Positions 16,778 to 25,162 of a stretch of DNA of 64,000 bases are shown here, piece by piece (the stretch's first letter is position 1; each line of letters opens with the position of its first letter). The DNA lies in contig JBGSKC010000085.1 of the NCBI GenBank assembly GCA_041741415.1, positions 13,282-77,281 on the forward strand, written 5' to 3'. The translations under genes and the position numbers were made by a program. Origin of the DNA: JANQTF01 sp041741415. Lineage in GTDB: Bacteria; Bacteroidota; Bacteroidia; J057. The notes beneath the pieces are model-generated. The model did no database searches and was not told the DNA's origin. It saw nothing but the letters and a program-made list of their open reading frames with translations.

Positions 16778-17935
16778 TTACTCGAAGCGCTTCATGATGG
16801 CTTTTGGCACTGATTTGCGGTGGACCATGATGTCCATGGTTTTGAGGCGAACATAGGCCTCGGAAGCGAACAGGTAGCCCCCGCAGCCGTTGCTCTCGCC
16901 CCAGGAGTTTTTCACAATGTAGTAGGTATCCCCGTTCTGGGCTTTGGCCCGGCCGGTGATGTGCATGCCGTGGTCGTCGGTGGTTTGGTAATTGTTGAAT
17001 GCTGCCTGGCGGTCTTCCTGCGTAACGGCGGCCTGCTTCACCGGGGCGCTGAATGCCGCCTGGATCTCGGCTTTGCTCATAGTTTGGTAGCCTTCGGGGA
17101 GAATGGCCACGCCATTGCTGTGGGAAAAGCCAGCTTCGCTCACGTCGGCGGCCCAGGCCACGGTGTAGCCGTTGTCGAGGGCCGAGTTGATGATGGCCAT
17201 CAGGTCGTCAACAGGTACATTCAACACTTGCTGGTTGTCCCAGTTGTCAGGTACTTCTAGTGCAAATGTCTGATAGAAAGGGTGGTGCGTATAGCTGGAA
17301 AACTCCACATAGTCACTGGCGTTGAGGCCGAGCGAGGCAGCAAAGCTGGCCGGAGTGTAGGTTTGACCCTGGTATTCGAAGGAAGTGGGTGCTGGCCCGA
17401 GGTAGGCGTCGAGCACCCCAGTGAAGGCATGAAACCAGCGGTCGCTGAGGCTGCCATTGGGGTTGGCGATCACGGCATCGCAAACAGCCTTGGTCACGGC
17501 GTCGAGCTCGCCATGGGCATGGCGGCTGGTACCGTATTCAAGGCCGGGGTAAGCAGATTCGGGTACAAGGCCCTGACTGGCAAGAACGGAGGTTACATCA
17601 TGAAAGGCACCGCCCCCTGCAAAATTGAGGTTCCCGTTCATGCGAACATAGCGCTTTGCCTTTTCCAGGTAGGTGTTTCGCACAATGAACATTTCGGAAA
17701 GGTTGTATTCGCCCTTGCCCATGCGGAGCAGCTCAGACTCGAGAAAAGACAAGGTAGAAAAGCTCCAGCAGGTGGAAGAACTGGCCTGGTCCTTGACCGA
17801 GGTTTTGCCGTGTTCCATTTCGACGGTAAAGGCGTAGCCGCCGCCGGGTTTGTTATACACCTGGGCCTGGGCGAGGGGAGTGGCCAGCATGGCGAAGGCC
17901 AGCACCCACAGCGAACGCACGATCAAAGATTTCAT
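16778..17935 (-). CDS. Secreted C1 cysteine peptidase, bleomycin-hydrolase-like (copy 2)
   Basis: This is a paralogue of the downstream gene, 385 residues from the ATG at 17935, with signal peptide MKSLIVRSLWVLAFAMLATPLAQAQ. The Cys is in SSSTCWSFST, the His in DDHGMHITGRAK, and the Asn in VKNSWGES. Long stretches align with copy 1 (for example FESELLRMGKGEY/FLESELLRMGKGEYNLSEM), so this is a recent tandem duplication with some divergence. An in-frame upstream start at 17989 would put extra residues before the signal peptide and is disfavoured. Confidence 0.85.
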   Translation of the reverse strand: MKSLIVRSLWVLAFAMLATPLAQAQVYNKPGGGYAFTVEMEHGKTSVKDQASSSTCWSFSTLSFLESELLRMGKGEYNLSEMFIVRNTYLEKAKRYVRMNGNLNFAGGGAFHDVTSVLASQGLVPESAYPGLEYGTSRHAHGELDAVTKAVCDAVIANPNGSLSDRWFHAFTGVLDAYLGPAPTSFEYQGQTYTPASFAASLGLNASDYVEFSSYTHHPFYQTFALEVPDNWDNQQVLNVPVDDLMAIINSALDNGYTVAWAADVSEAGFSHSNGVAILPEGYQTMSKAEIQAAFSAPVKQAAVTQEDRQAAFNNYQTTDDHGMHITGRAKAQNGDTYYIVKNSWGESNGCGGYLFASEAYVRLKTMDIMVHRKSVPKAIMKRFE

Positions 17936-18111
17936 GAAGCTAGCATTGGGCAAATGAAGGAATCCGATGGAATAGGTTGATTCAGTCAAAAATAATCAAA
18001 AGCCGGAAACGGAAGCCGGAATTTGTCGGTCTGATTTGTTCAGAAATCAAATCTGAGCTGTTTAACTGAATCCTGTTTTTGTACATTGCCGAAAATAATT
18101 CAAAGAGCCCC

Positions 18112-18759
18112 ATGGCGATTCGTTCGGAAATGCTAAACTCTGGCCCTGCAAACAGTGTCGTGGTACTGGATTTTGAGACCACGGGATTGTCGCCCAACCT
18201 GGGTGACCGGGCCATTGAGGTAGGGGCAGTGAAAATCCGGGAAGGGGCCGTGATTGATCGATTTCAGCAGGTGATGAACCCCGGGTTTCGGATTAGCTCC
18301 TTCATTGAACAGTACACGGGGATCACCAACCAAATGATCCGCAAGGCTGCTCCCTGCGGGGAAGTCATGGCGTCTTTTGCAGATTTTATCGGCGATTCGA
18401 ACCTGGTAGCCCACAACGCTGCTTTTGATCTGCGTTTTCTGGAATCCGAGCTCAGGCTCATCGGGCGGCCCTGGTCGGGGGCCATGGCTTGCTCGCTGCT
18501 GGTTGCCCGGCGCATTTATCCGCAGGCACCCAATCATCAGCTTGGCAGCCTCGTGGCCTACCGCCAATTGCAGGCCGAGGCTGCTTTTCACCGCGCCCTG
18601 GCCGACTCTGAGATGACAGCCCGCCTTTGGCTTCGGATGATTTCTGATATCTGCGACCAGTACCAACTGCCGCCACTGACCTTTCATCAGATGGTTCAAC
18701 TCTCGCGCAAGCCCAAAGCCAGTGCGCGTAGCTACCTGGAAAAGTGCCGCGCAAACTAA
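18112..18759 (+). CDS. DEDDh 3'-5' exonuclease, DNA polymerase III epsilon-like
   Basis: About 215 residues from the ATG at 18112. The exonuclease motifs are present: ExoI VVLDFETTGLS (Asp and Glu), ExoII VAHNAAFDLRFL (Asp), and ExoIII HRALADSEMTA (His and Asp). The length fits a stand-alone proofreading or repair nuclease of the DnaQ superfamily. It lacks any fused helicase or GIY-YIG domain. Whether it is the true replicative epsilon subunit cannot be said. An earlier ATG at 18079 would add 11 residues. Confidence 0.85.
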   Translation: MAIRSEMLNSGPANSVVVLDFETTGLSPNLGDRAIEVGAVKIREGAVIDRFQQVMNPGFRISSFIEQYTGITNQMIRKAAPCGEVMASFADFIGDSNLVAHNAAFDLRFLESELRLIGRPWSGAMACSLLVARRIYPQAPNHQLGSLVAYRQLQAEAAFHRALADSEMTARLWLRMISDICDQYQLPPLTFHQMVQLSRKPKASARSYLEKCRAN

Positions 18760-18867
18760 TTTTATGAAGGAAGAAGCCGATAATAGGAATTTTTTGCGGC
18801 AAATTTCACTGTATCAGTTGACTCTGCCTGCGCCATGCTCCCTGCTGGTTTTCCTTGTAAAATCTGT

Positions 18868-18875
18868 TATCTTTG
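18868..18875 (+). promoter_or_regulatory. Candidate -7 element for tatA-gatA
   Basis: TATCTTTG fits TAnnTTTG and lies about 55 bp before the tatA start. A matching -33 element at standard spacing is not obvious. Confidence 0.3.
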
Positions 18876-18929
18876 TTGTTGGAAGGCACAGTTGTTCGTT
18901 CGCCTTCGCCACTTAACCTGAATTTAGCC

Positions 18930-19166
18930 ATGCTAACCTCGGCCATTTTCTCCTCCTCACTGTTGTTTCTGGGCTCGCTGGGCGGACCGGAGGTGATCCT
19001 CATCCTTGTTGTTGTGCTCCTTCTCTTTGGTGCCAAAAGAATTCCTGACCTCGCCAGAGGCCTCGGAAAAGGCATCCGCGAGTTCAAGGATGCTTCCAAA
19101 GAAATCAAGCGCGAAATCGACGCCGAAGCCAATTCTATCGAGCGTACCTTGAAAGAAAAAGAATAA
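18930..19166 (+). CDS. tatA: Twin-arginine translocase subunit TatA
   Basis: The 78-residue protein has one N-terminal membrane helix (GPEVILILVVVLLLFGAKRIP), a hinge (FGAKRIPDLARGLG), and an amphipathic then charged Lys/Glu-rich tail. This is the TatA/TatE layout. TatA forms the pore-lining oligomer of the Tat pathway for folded proteins. TatB and TatC are not nearby. The ATG at 18930 is chosen because the longer frame adds an unlikely N-terminal segment. gatA begins 12 bp after the stop, so the two are probably one transcript. Confidence 0.9.
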   Translation: MLTSAIFSSSLLFLGSLGGPEVILILVVVLLLFGAKRIPDLARGLGKGIREFKDASKEIKREIDAEANSIERTLKEKE

Positions 19167-19178
19167 GCCCCCATTCAT

Positions 19179-20645
19179 TTGGCGCCTGAGTTTTCTTTTT
19201 CTGCTGCCCACCACCAACTTACTACCGGCTCACTATCATGTAGGGAGCTGGTAGATTCTTTTTTGGCAGGCATTGAGACCACGCGCGACAGCAACTGGTT
19301 TGTGGAGGTCTATGCAGATAGCGCCAGGCAGAAAGCCGCGCAACTGGACGAGGCAATCGGGCAGGGTGTTTTGCCACCGCTCGCCGGACTGGTGATTGGC
19401 GTAAAGGATGTTCTGGCGCTCGAAGGGCGCGGAATGCAGGCAGGTTCCGCCATTCTTAACGGGTTTCGGTCCGCATTTACTGCCACAGCCCTGCAAAGGC
19501 TCACAGACCTCGGGGCGATCGTCATTGGCAGGCAAAATTGCGACGAATTTGCCATGGGCTCCTCCAACGAGCATAGTTGTTATGGTCCTGCTGCACACCC
19601 GCTTGACCCATCCAGGGTTCCGGGCGGATCGAGCGGTGCCTCGGCGGCAGCTGTGGCTGCGGGTTGTTGCCACGCTTCCCTCGGAAGTGACACAGGGGGG
19701 TCTGTTAGGCAGCCCGCTTCTTTTTGTGGCGTAGTCGGATTAAAACCCACCTACGGCAAAATCTCCCGCTGGGGCTTACTGGCCTACGCCTCCTCATTCG
19801 ATCAGATCGGCCCGCTTACCCACACTGTACGGGATTCAGCCCTGCTCTTCGATGCCATGGCCGGTCCCGACGACTGCGATCATACCCTCCTTCCGCAACC
19901 TCATCAGCCAGTTAGCCCGCAGCTCGACCTGCCATTTGACCGCCCGCTTCGCATCGGGGTGCTGCAGGAAACCCTTGCCCCGGAAGGGCAAGACCCGGCT
20001 CTGCCTCCGGCAATGAACCAGCTTTTTCAACGGCTCAGAGACCTCGGGCATTCTGTCGAAGAATGCTCTTTTCCTCTGCTGGAGGCCATGGTTCCCTGCT
20101 ATTACCTGCTCACTACCGCAGAGGCTTCGTCGAACCTGAGCCGCTACGATGGGGTTCACTACGGGCACAGAAGCCATCAGGCCAGCGACCTTGCAGAGCT
20201 ATACACCCTGTCCAGAACCGAAGGCTTTGGGGAAGAAGTGAAAAAGCGCATCCTCCTGGGCACCTTTGTGCTGTCGGAGGGCTATGTGGATGCCTATTTT
20301 ACCCATGCACAACGGGTGCGGCAGCGAATCAGGACGGAGACGCTGGCTTTGTTTGACAGGTTTGATCTGCTGCTGTCGCCTACCTGCCCCACGGCGGCAT
20401 TTCGCCAGGGAGAAAAACTGGACGATCCGGTGGCGATGTATCTGAGCGATATTTTCACCGTTCATGCCAACCTGGCTGGCGTTCCTGCGATGTCTATTCC
20501 CCTGACAGTCAATGCTGAAGGCCTTCCGCTGGGTTTGCAACTCATGGCTGCACCCTGGCAGGAAGGCGTGATGTTGCGGGCCGCTCACCAGTGGTTGCCG
20601 GAGGGGCAGCGTTCTGTGCTTGGGATGTCACAAGAAAAAAAATGA
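19179..20645 (+). CDS. gatA: Asp-tRNA(Asn)/Glu-tRNA(Gln) amidotransferase subunit A
   Basis: The 488-residue amidase-signature enzyme releases ammonia from glutamine for transamidation of misacylated tRNA. The catalytic set is visible: Lys in VIGVKDV, Ser in the GGSSG loop, and the nucleophilic Ser in GSDTGGSVRQPA. The downstream FCGVVGLKPTYGKISRWGL is a GatA hallmark. It appears to start at TTG (19179), since no earlier in-frame ATG exists after the tatA stop and the next ATG would remove the N-terminal helix. gatB and gatC are elsewhere. Confidence 0.93.
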   Translation: MAPEFSFSAAHHQLTTGSLSCRELVDSFLAGIETTRDSNWFVEVYADSARQKAAQLDEAIGQGVLPPLAGLVIGVKDVLALEGRGMQAGSAILNGFRSAFTATALQRLTDLGAIVIGRQNCDEFAMGSSNEHSCYGPAAHPLDPSRVPGGSSGASAAAVAAGCCHASLGSDTGGSVRQPASFCGVVGLKPTYGKISRWGLLAYASSFDQIGPLTHTVRDSALLFDAMAGPDDCDHTLLPQPHQPVSPQLDLPFDRPLRIGVLQETLAPEGQDPALPPAMNQLFQRLRDLGHSVEECSFPLLEAMVPCYYLLTTAEASSNLSRYDGVHYGHRSHQASDLAELYTLSRTEGFGEEVKKRILLGTFVLSEGYVDAYFTHAQRVRQRIRTETLALFDRFDLLLSPTCPTAAFRQGEKLDDPVAMYLSDIFTVHANLAGVPAMSIPLTVNAEGLPLGLQLMAAPWQEGVMLRAAHQWLPEGQRSVLGMSQEKK

Positions 20646-20716
20646 TACTTGTGTGGATAACCTGTTGGGGTGAAACACTTGAAACTTCGCATATTGCACA
20701 AAATGAGCGGGACAAA

Positions 20717-22336
20717 ATGAAAGCTACCCCCTTCCTTTGCCTCCTGCTGCTGATTGCTGGCAGCCCGGCATGGGCCCAGCCTGACGCTTCAACCAGCGCA
20801 GACAGCGGCCAGACCAAAGCCTCTCTTTTCTCCGAGTGGGAAATCGAATCCGGAAGAATCGAAGAGCAACTGGCCTTGTTTAATCAGGATTACCAGTTTC
20901 CCAATCCCAAAAGCGACCCTTACGACACACTGCTACTCACTGGCAGGCGTTTTCAGCCGAATGAGGTTCCCCGCTATCCCGCTAACATCATTTCTCAGCG
21001 CCTCTATGACCTGCCAATGGCCATTTCGATGGACTATAATAGCCATGTGGCCCGCTACATTGATGTTTACACAGTTCACCGGCGGCAGCAAATGTCCCGA
21101 ATGCTGGGTCTTTCCAGGGTCTATTTCCCGATGTTCGAAGAGCACCTTGACCGCATGGGCATGCCACTGGAGCTGAAATATTTGTCTGTGGTGGAAAGTG
21201 CGCTTAATCCTCACGCCCGCTCGCGGGTAGGAGCTACTGGCCTGTGGCAGTTTATGCTGGGCACCGCCCAGATGTATGGGCTCAGGGTGGATACCTATGT
21301 GGATGAGCGAAAAGATCCTGAAAAAAGTACCATGGCCGCCCTGCGCTATTTGCAGAATTCCTACCAGGAATTCGATGACTGGCTCCTGGCCATTGCCTCC
21401 TACAATTGCGGCCCCGGCAATGTTCGCAAGGCTATTCGCCGCGCTGGCGGGTCCGGTGATTTCTGGGCTATCATGGAATACCTGCCCCGCGAAACCCGGG
21501 GATATGTGCCGGCTTTTATCGCCGCCACCTATGCGTTTAACTATGCCGCAGACCACAACATCTTTCCGATTTACCCTGAATTTTCCCTCGACAACGACAC
21601 CATTCACCTCACCCGTATTGACATCACGCTCGCTGAACTGTCAGACGAACTTCGTGTGGACCTCAACCTGCTCCGTGCCATGAACCCCGAGCTCAAGCTC
21701 GACCGTGTGCCATATCAGGCTCAGCCATATGTGCTTCGGGTGCCTCCGGTGGTGGCAGTTCGCTATGCTGAGCGCGAGCGGGAGCTAAAGGCGAAATTTG
21801 GTCAAAAACGCGACCAACTTCCTCCGGAAGTAACTGCCCGCTATGCTGCCGAGCAAGTGGTGAATCCAGCTGCTTCCTCTTCGTCTGGTGCTGCCGCCGC
21901 CGAAAGTAGTGCCCCCGCCGGCAAAATTCTGGTGTATTACACAGTTCGTAATGGCGATGTGGTTGGCAATATCGCCGACAAATATGGCGTCACAGCCCGG
22001 CAGATTTCTGATTGGAACGACTTGCGCCGCTACCGCATTCGCACCGGCCAGAAGCTGAAAATTTATACCACCAGGCAAAAGGCCGAGGCCGCCGGCGCAC
22101 GCACCACCCCCGCTGCCATCGCTGCTGCTCCTGCACCTACCCGGAGTGCTGCTCCGGCCCCGGTGTCGCCAACAGCTTCCAGCGGCCAGGCCGTTTATCA
22201 TAAAGTTCAGACCGGCGACACCCTTTGGGGCATCGCCCGCCAATATGCTGGTGCTACAGTTGCTAACATCCAGACGCTGAACCCCGGTATTGATGCCTCT
22301 GACCTCAAGGTTGGACAGCTTGTAAGAGTAAAGTGA
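20717..22336 (+). CDS. Membrane-bound lytic murein transglycosylase, MltD-like, with LysM domains
   Basis: From the ATG at 20717 the protein has 539 residues with signal peptide MKATPFLCLLLLIAGSPAWAQ. A SLT transglycosylase domain lies at about 145-290, with the catalytic Glu in SVVESALNPHARS followed by GATGLWQFM and AIASYNCGPGNV. Two LysM modules follow (about 410-455, YTVRNGDVVGNIADKYGV; about 495-539, HKVQTGDTLWGIARQY), separated by an Ala/Pro-rich linker. It cleaves peptidoglycan glycan strands in the periplasm. No lipobox is evident. A hairpin follows. Confidence 0.92.
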   Translation: MKATPFLCLLLLIAGSPAWAQPDASTSADSGQTKASLFSEWEIESGRIEEQLALFNQDYQFPNPKSDPYDTLLLTGRRFQPNEVPRYPANIISQRLYDLPMAISMDYNSHVARYIDVYTVHRRQQMSRMLGLSRVYFPMFEEHLDRMGMPLELKYLSVVESALNPHARSRVGATGLWQFMLGTAQMYGLRVDTYVDERKDPEKSTMAALRYLQNSYQEFDDWLLAIASYNCGPGNVRKAIRRAGGSGDFWAIMEYLPRETRGYVPAFIAATYAFNYAADHNIFPIYPEFSLDNDTIHLTRIDITLAELSDELRVDLNLLRAMNPELKLDRVPYQAQPYVLRVPPVVAVRYAERERELKAKFGQKRDQLPPEVTARYAAEQVVNPAASSSSGAAAAESSAPAGKILVYYTVRNGDVVGNIADKYGVTARQISDWNDLRRYRIRTGQKLKIYTTRQKAEAAGARTTPAAIAAAPAPTRSAAPAPVSPTASSGQAVYHKVQTGDTLWGIARQYAGATVANIQTLNPGIDASDLKVGQLVRVK

Positions 22337-22344
22337 GATGAGAA

Positions 22345-22385
22345 AAACCCTTGTCAGGGTTTGGCTTCGAGCCTGACAAGGGTTT
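22345..22385. terminator. Hairpin terminator between convergent genes
   Basis: AAACCCTTGTCAGG (22345-22358) pairs with CCTGACAAGGGTTT (22372-22385). On the minus strand it is followed by a short T-rich run (TTTTTCTC), so it best serves the TonB receptor transcript and may also stop the transglycosylase transcript. Confidence 0.65.
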
Positions 22386-22481
22386 GAGAAGTGGGACGTA
22401 GAGATGCGAAAGGCGAGACCAGGGGGACGCCATTCGCATAAAAAAGCCGGGAATCGGGAGCCGGGACCCAAAGCTCCCAAC

Positions 22482-24887
22482 TCAGAACCCCACCACCACA
22501 TTCACCATCACATGCCTGCCGGCCTGGGGGTAGAAGAAACTTTCGGTGTAGGTTTCGCCGCCAAATGCATAGCTGAAGGTGTAGCCATTTGGCTCATACA
22601 GCTCGTTGAGAAGGTTGCGGACCTGCAAGCCAAGGCTCAGCTTTTTGGCCCAGCTGCAGGGCAGACTTCCATTAAGAAGTAGGTCGTTGACCCAAAAGGG
22701 ATCCAATGATTTGCTCAGGTTTTGGGTGTTATCGAGGTATTGCCGCCCGACATATTTGCTCATCCAGGCAAGTTCCACCGTTTTCCAGGGGCGATAGCTC
22801 AGCTGGCCTCCGGCAATCAGGGAAGGGGAGAAGGCAATGTCGGTATTGGTGAAGGAGGTTTCGATGAGGGAGAAATCGTCGTAGTTGACGATGTACTCGG
22901 TGTAGGCTTCGATCTTATTGCGCGACAGGGTGAGATTTCCCTGCAAGGTCCATTGGGCTGCCATTTGCCACTGCCCTACGAGCTCAAGGCCCATTCGGGT
23001 GCTTTTGGACACATTTTCCCGGATTGGCGCTCCCACATCGTTAATCGCACCTGTGAGCACCAGCTGGTTTTGGTAGTCCATCCAGTACACATTGGCACTG
23101 ATCCCATAGCTTTTCCCTTCCAGGCGATACCCGGCTTCGAGGTTGTGAAGCCGCTCGGGCAGGGGAGTCCTGCCCTGCGAGGCATCAATGAAATCGGCGC
23201 GAACGGGCTCGCGGTTCGCCACTGCGAAGGAGGCATAGGCTTGCTGCCCTGGCACAGGCTGGAAAGTAAGGCCCGCTTTCGGGTTGAAAAATGTGTAGTT
23301 CGCTTGGCCTCCCACCAGCCGCTGGTCGTTGTCAACGCCAGTACCTTCCAGGCTTTCATCCCCCCAGCGATAGTCGATTCCCCGAACCTGCAAGTCAACA
23401 TAGCCTGAAAGCGCAGTGCTGAAATCGATGATGGCCTTGGCAAAAGCGTGCTGATCGGTCTTCAAGCCGCGATTTTCATAGTATCGGTCGCGGATTTCGG
23501 TGGCACCCGCAAAACGCGCCCAGATGATTTCTCCGAAATGGTCGCCATCATACTGGTTCCAGCCCCCGCCTAATGTCAGTTCGGTTTGTTTCCCCGGCCG
23601 GTATTGGGCCGTGGCAATAGCGCCATAAAAATCGTTGTCCAGCCACCTCCGCCTGATCAGGTCGGTGGTGGTAACCGTGTCCTGCCCGTTCACCAAACTC
23701 AAAGACGGTAGCCCGTAATTCACCAGATCTTCCCCTTCCCGAAATTGCTCATAATAGCCGGATCCTCTGGTGTAGTGGAGCGAGCTGCGAATGTTCCAGG
23801 CTGAAGACGGCTGGTAGGTATAGTGAAGCTGGTAATGACCCTGAGTATAATTGTCGGTTTCGTTGTCGTAGGTATAATAATTCGATTTCCTAAGCTCAGG
23901 GTCATCCAGCGAATTCTCTGGGATTCCCCACCACGACTGGTAGGTTTGTTCGCTACCCGAAAAAACGAGGGCTTTGAGGAGGTGTTTTTTGCCAAAATAC
24001 CCTGCCGACACGAAATAGGATTGCAGGTCTGAAAAAGCCCGATCCACCCAGCCATCGGAGTGGATGGAGGAAAGACGCACATCAACGGCAAAGCGATTGT
24101 GGAGCAAGCCCGAGCCAGCGTTCAGGGTGTGCTTGCGGGTATTGAAGGAGCCGAAGGAATTGGCAAATTCCACATAAGGCTCTGCCTGCAGGGTCGTGGT
24201 TTCCAGGTTAATGGAAGCGCCGAATGCTGCAGCTCCGTTTGTGGAGGTTCCCACACCCCGCTGAACCTGGATGCTTTGCACCGAGGAAGCAAGGTCTGGC
24301 AAATTTACCCAAAACAAGCCGTGCGACTCCGCATCGTTCAGGGGAATGCCATTGATCGTGACATTCGTCCTCGTGGGGTCACTGCCCCGGATGCGAAGCC
24401 CCGTGTAGCCCACGCCTGCTCCGGCGTCTGAACTGGTAACAGTGCTTGGCAACTGATCCAGCAACATGGGAAGATCCTGCCCGAAATTGACTCGTGCAAT
24501 CGCCTCCTTGTCCATCATCGAATAGGTAGAAGCCGTTTTTTCGCTGGCCCGGGTCGTTGAAATCAGGATTTCCTCGGTGAGGTATTCCACGCTTTGGAGC
24601 AGGGCCACAAAGTCCTCTGGCAGGCTTTCACCTGGCCCCAGCCTTTTGCTCACCGACTGATAGCCGTCAGCAGAAAACACAAGAAGCACAGCTCCCGGAC
24701 CCGGAACGCTAAATGAAAACCGGCCTTGCTCATCGCTAAGGGTCATGGTCTGGCCATTTGCCTGGATGCTCACTTCTGCGAGAGGCGTGAGTTGGCGGCT
24801 GTCGGCCACGCGGCCCTCGATTCGAAGCTGTCCCAGAGCAAAATAGCCGGGTAGCAGGAAAAAGGAGAAAAACAGAAAACGGAACAT
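22482..24887 (-). CDS. TonB-dependent outer-membrane receptor, predicted thiamin(-precursor) transporter
   Basis: The protein is 801 residues with signal peptide MFRFLFFSFFLLPGYFALG. It has an N-terminal carboxypeptidase-like regulatory domain (about 22-105), a plug domain (about 115-225, with LDQLPSTVTSSDAGAG and GLRIRGSDPTRTNVTINGIPLND), and a 22-strand-type barrel ending in an aromatic-rich strand (HVMVNVVVGF). A TPP riboswitch lies directly upstream on the same strand. Thiamin-regulated TonB receptors of this kind are known in Bacteroidota, so the ligand is probably thiamin or a precursor. That assignment rests on the riboswitch rather than on the barrel. No SusD partner is present. Confidence 0.9.
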   Translation of the reverse strand: MFRFLFFSFFLLPGYFALGQLRIEGRVADSRQLTPLAEVSIQANGQTMTLSDEQGRFSFSVPGPGAVLLVFSADGYQSVSKRLGPGESLPEDFVALLQSVEYLTEEILISTTRASEKTASTYSMMDKEAIARVNFGQDLPMLLDQLPSTVTSSDAGAGVGYTGLRIRGSDPTRTNVTINGIPLNDAESHGLFWVNLPDLASSVQSIQVQRGVGTSTNGAAAFGASINLETTTLQAEPYVEFANSFGSFNTRKHTLNAGSGLLHNRFAVDVRLSSIHSDGWVDRAFSDLQSYFVSAGYFGKKHLLKALVFSGSEQTYQSWWGIPENSLDDPELRKSNYYTYDNETDNYTQGHYQLHYTYQPSSAWNIRSSLHYTRGSGYYEQFREGEDLVNYGLPSLSLVNGQDTVTTTDLIRRRWLDNDFYGAIATAQYRPGKQTELTLGGGWNQYDGDHFGEIIWARFAGATEIRDRYYENRGLKTDQHAFAKAIIDFSTALSGYVDLQVRGIDYRWGDESLEGTGVDNDQRLVGGQANYTFFNPKAGLTFQPVPGQQAYASFAVANREPVRADFIDASQGRTPLPERLHNLEAGYRLEGKSYGISANVYWMDYQNQLVLTGAINDVGAPIRENVSKSTRMGLELVGQWQMAAQWTLQGNLTLSRNKIEAYTEYIVNYDDFSLIETSFTNTDIAFSPSLIAGGQLSYRPWKTVELAWMSKYVGRQYLDNTQNLSKSLDPFWVNDLLLNGSLPCSWAKKLSLGLQVRNLLNELYEPNGYTFSYAFGGETYTESFFYPQAGRHVMVNVVVGF

Positions 24888-24951
24888 GGAAATTTGATTG
24901 ATGGTAACACTTCCCGGAGGCAGGGTCCTCCGAAGCGATGCGACCACCCTT

Positions 24952-25046
24952 GCTCCCTACGCCGGCATGACCCGGATCAGGTTCTAAGGGTATGATCTCA
25001 GCCCTCAGGCGCCGGGAATCCTCTTCCGCGGCTTGGGCACCCCTGT
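24952..25046 (-). promoter_or_regulatory. TPP riboswitch (THI box)
   Basis: Read on the minus strand, the element starts with GGGGTGCCC (near 25044) and contains CTGAGATCATACCCTTAGAA. It ends with CCTGATCCGGGTCATGCCGG and CGTAGGGA (24952 side). These are the conserved thiamin-pyrophosphate-binding segments in order and spacing. It lies about 65 bp upstream of the TonB-receptor start and should reduce expression when TPP is plentiful. Confidence 0.95.
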
Positions 25047-25162
25047 AACTGGAATCTTCAGACTTTCCTGGCCGCGCGCTGGCCGGGTTGGTCGATGGAT
25101 TCGGTATGTGAAGACGAAGTTAAGCGTAAATTGTTTGTGCGCAAAAATCATCCCTGCGCATG

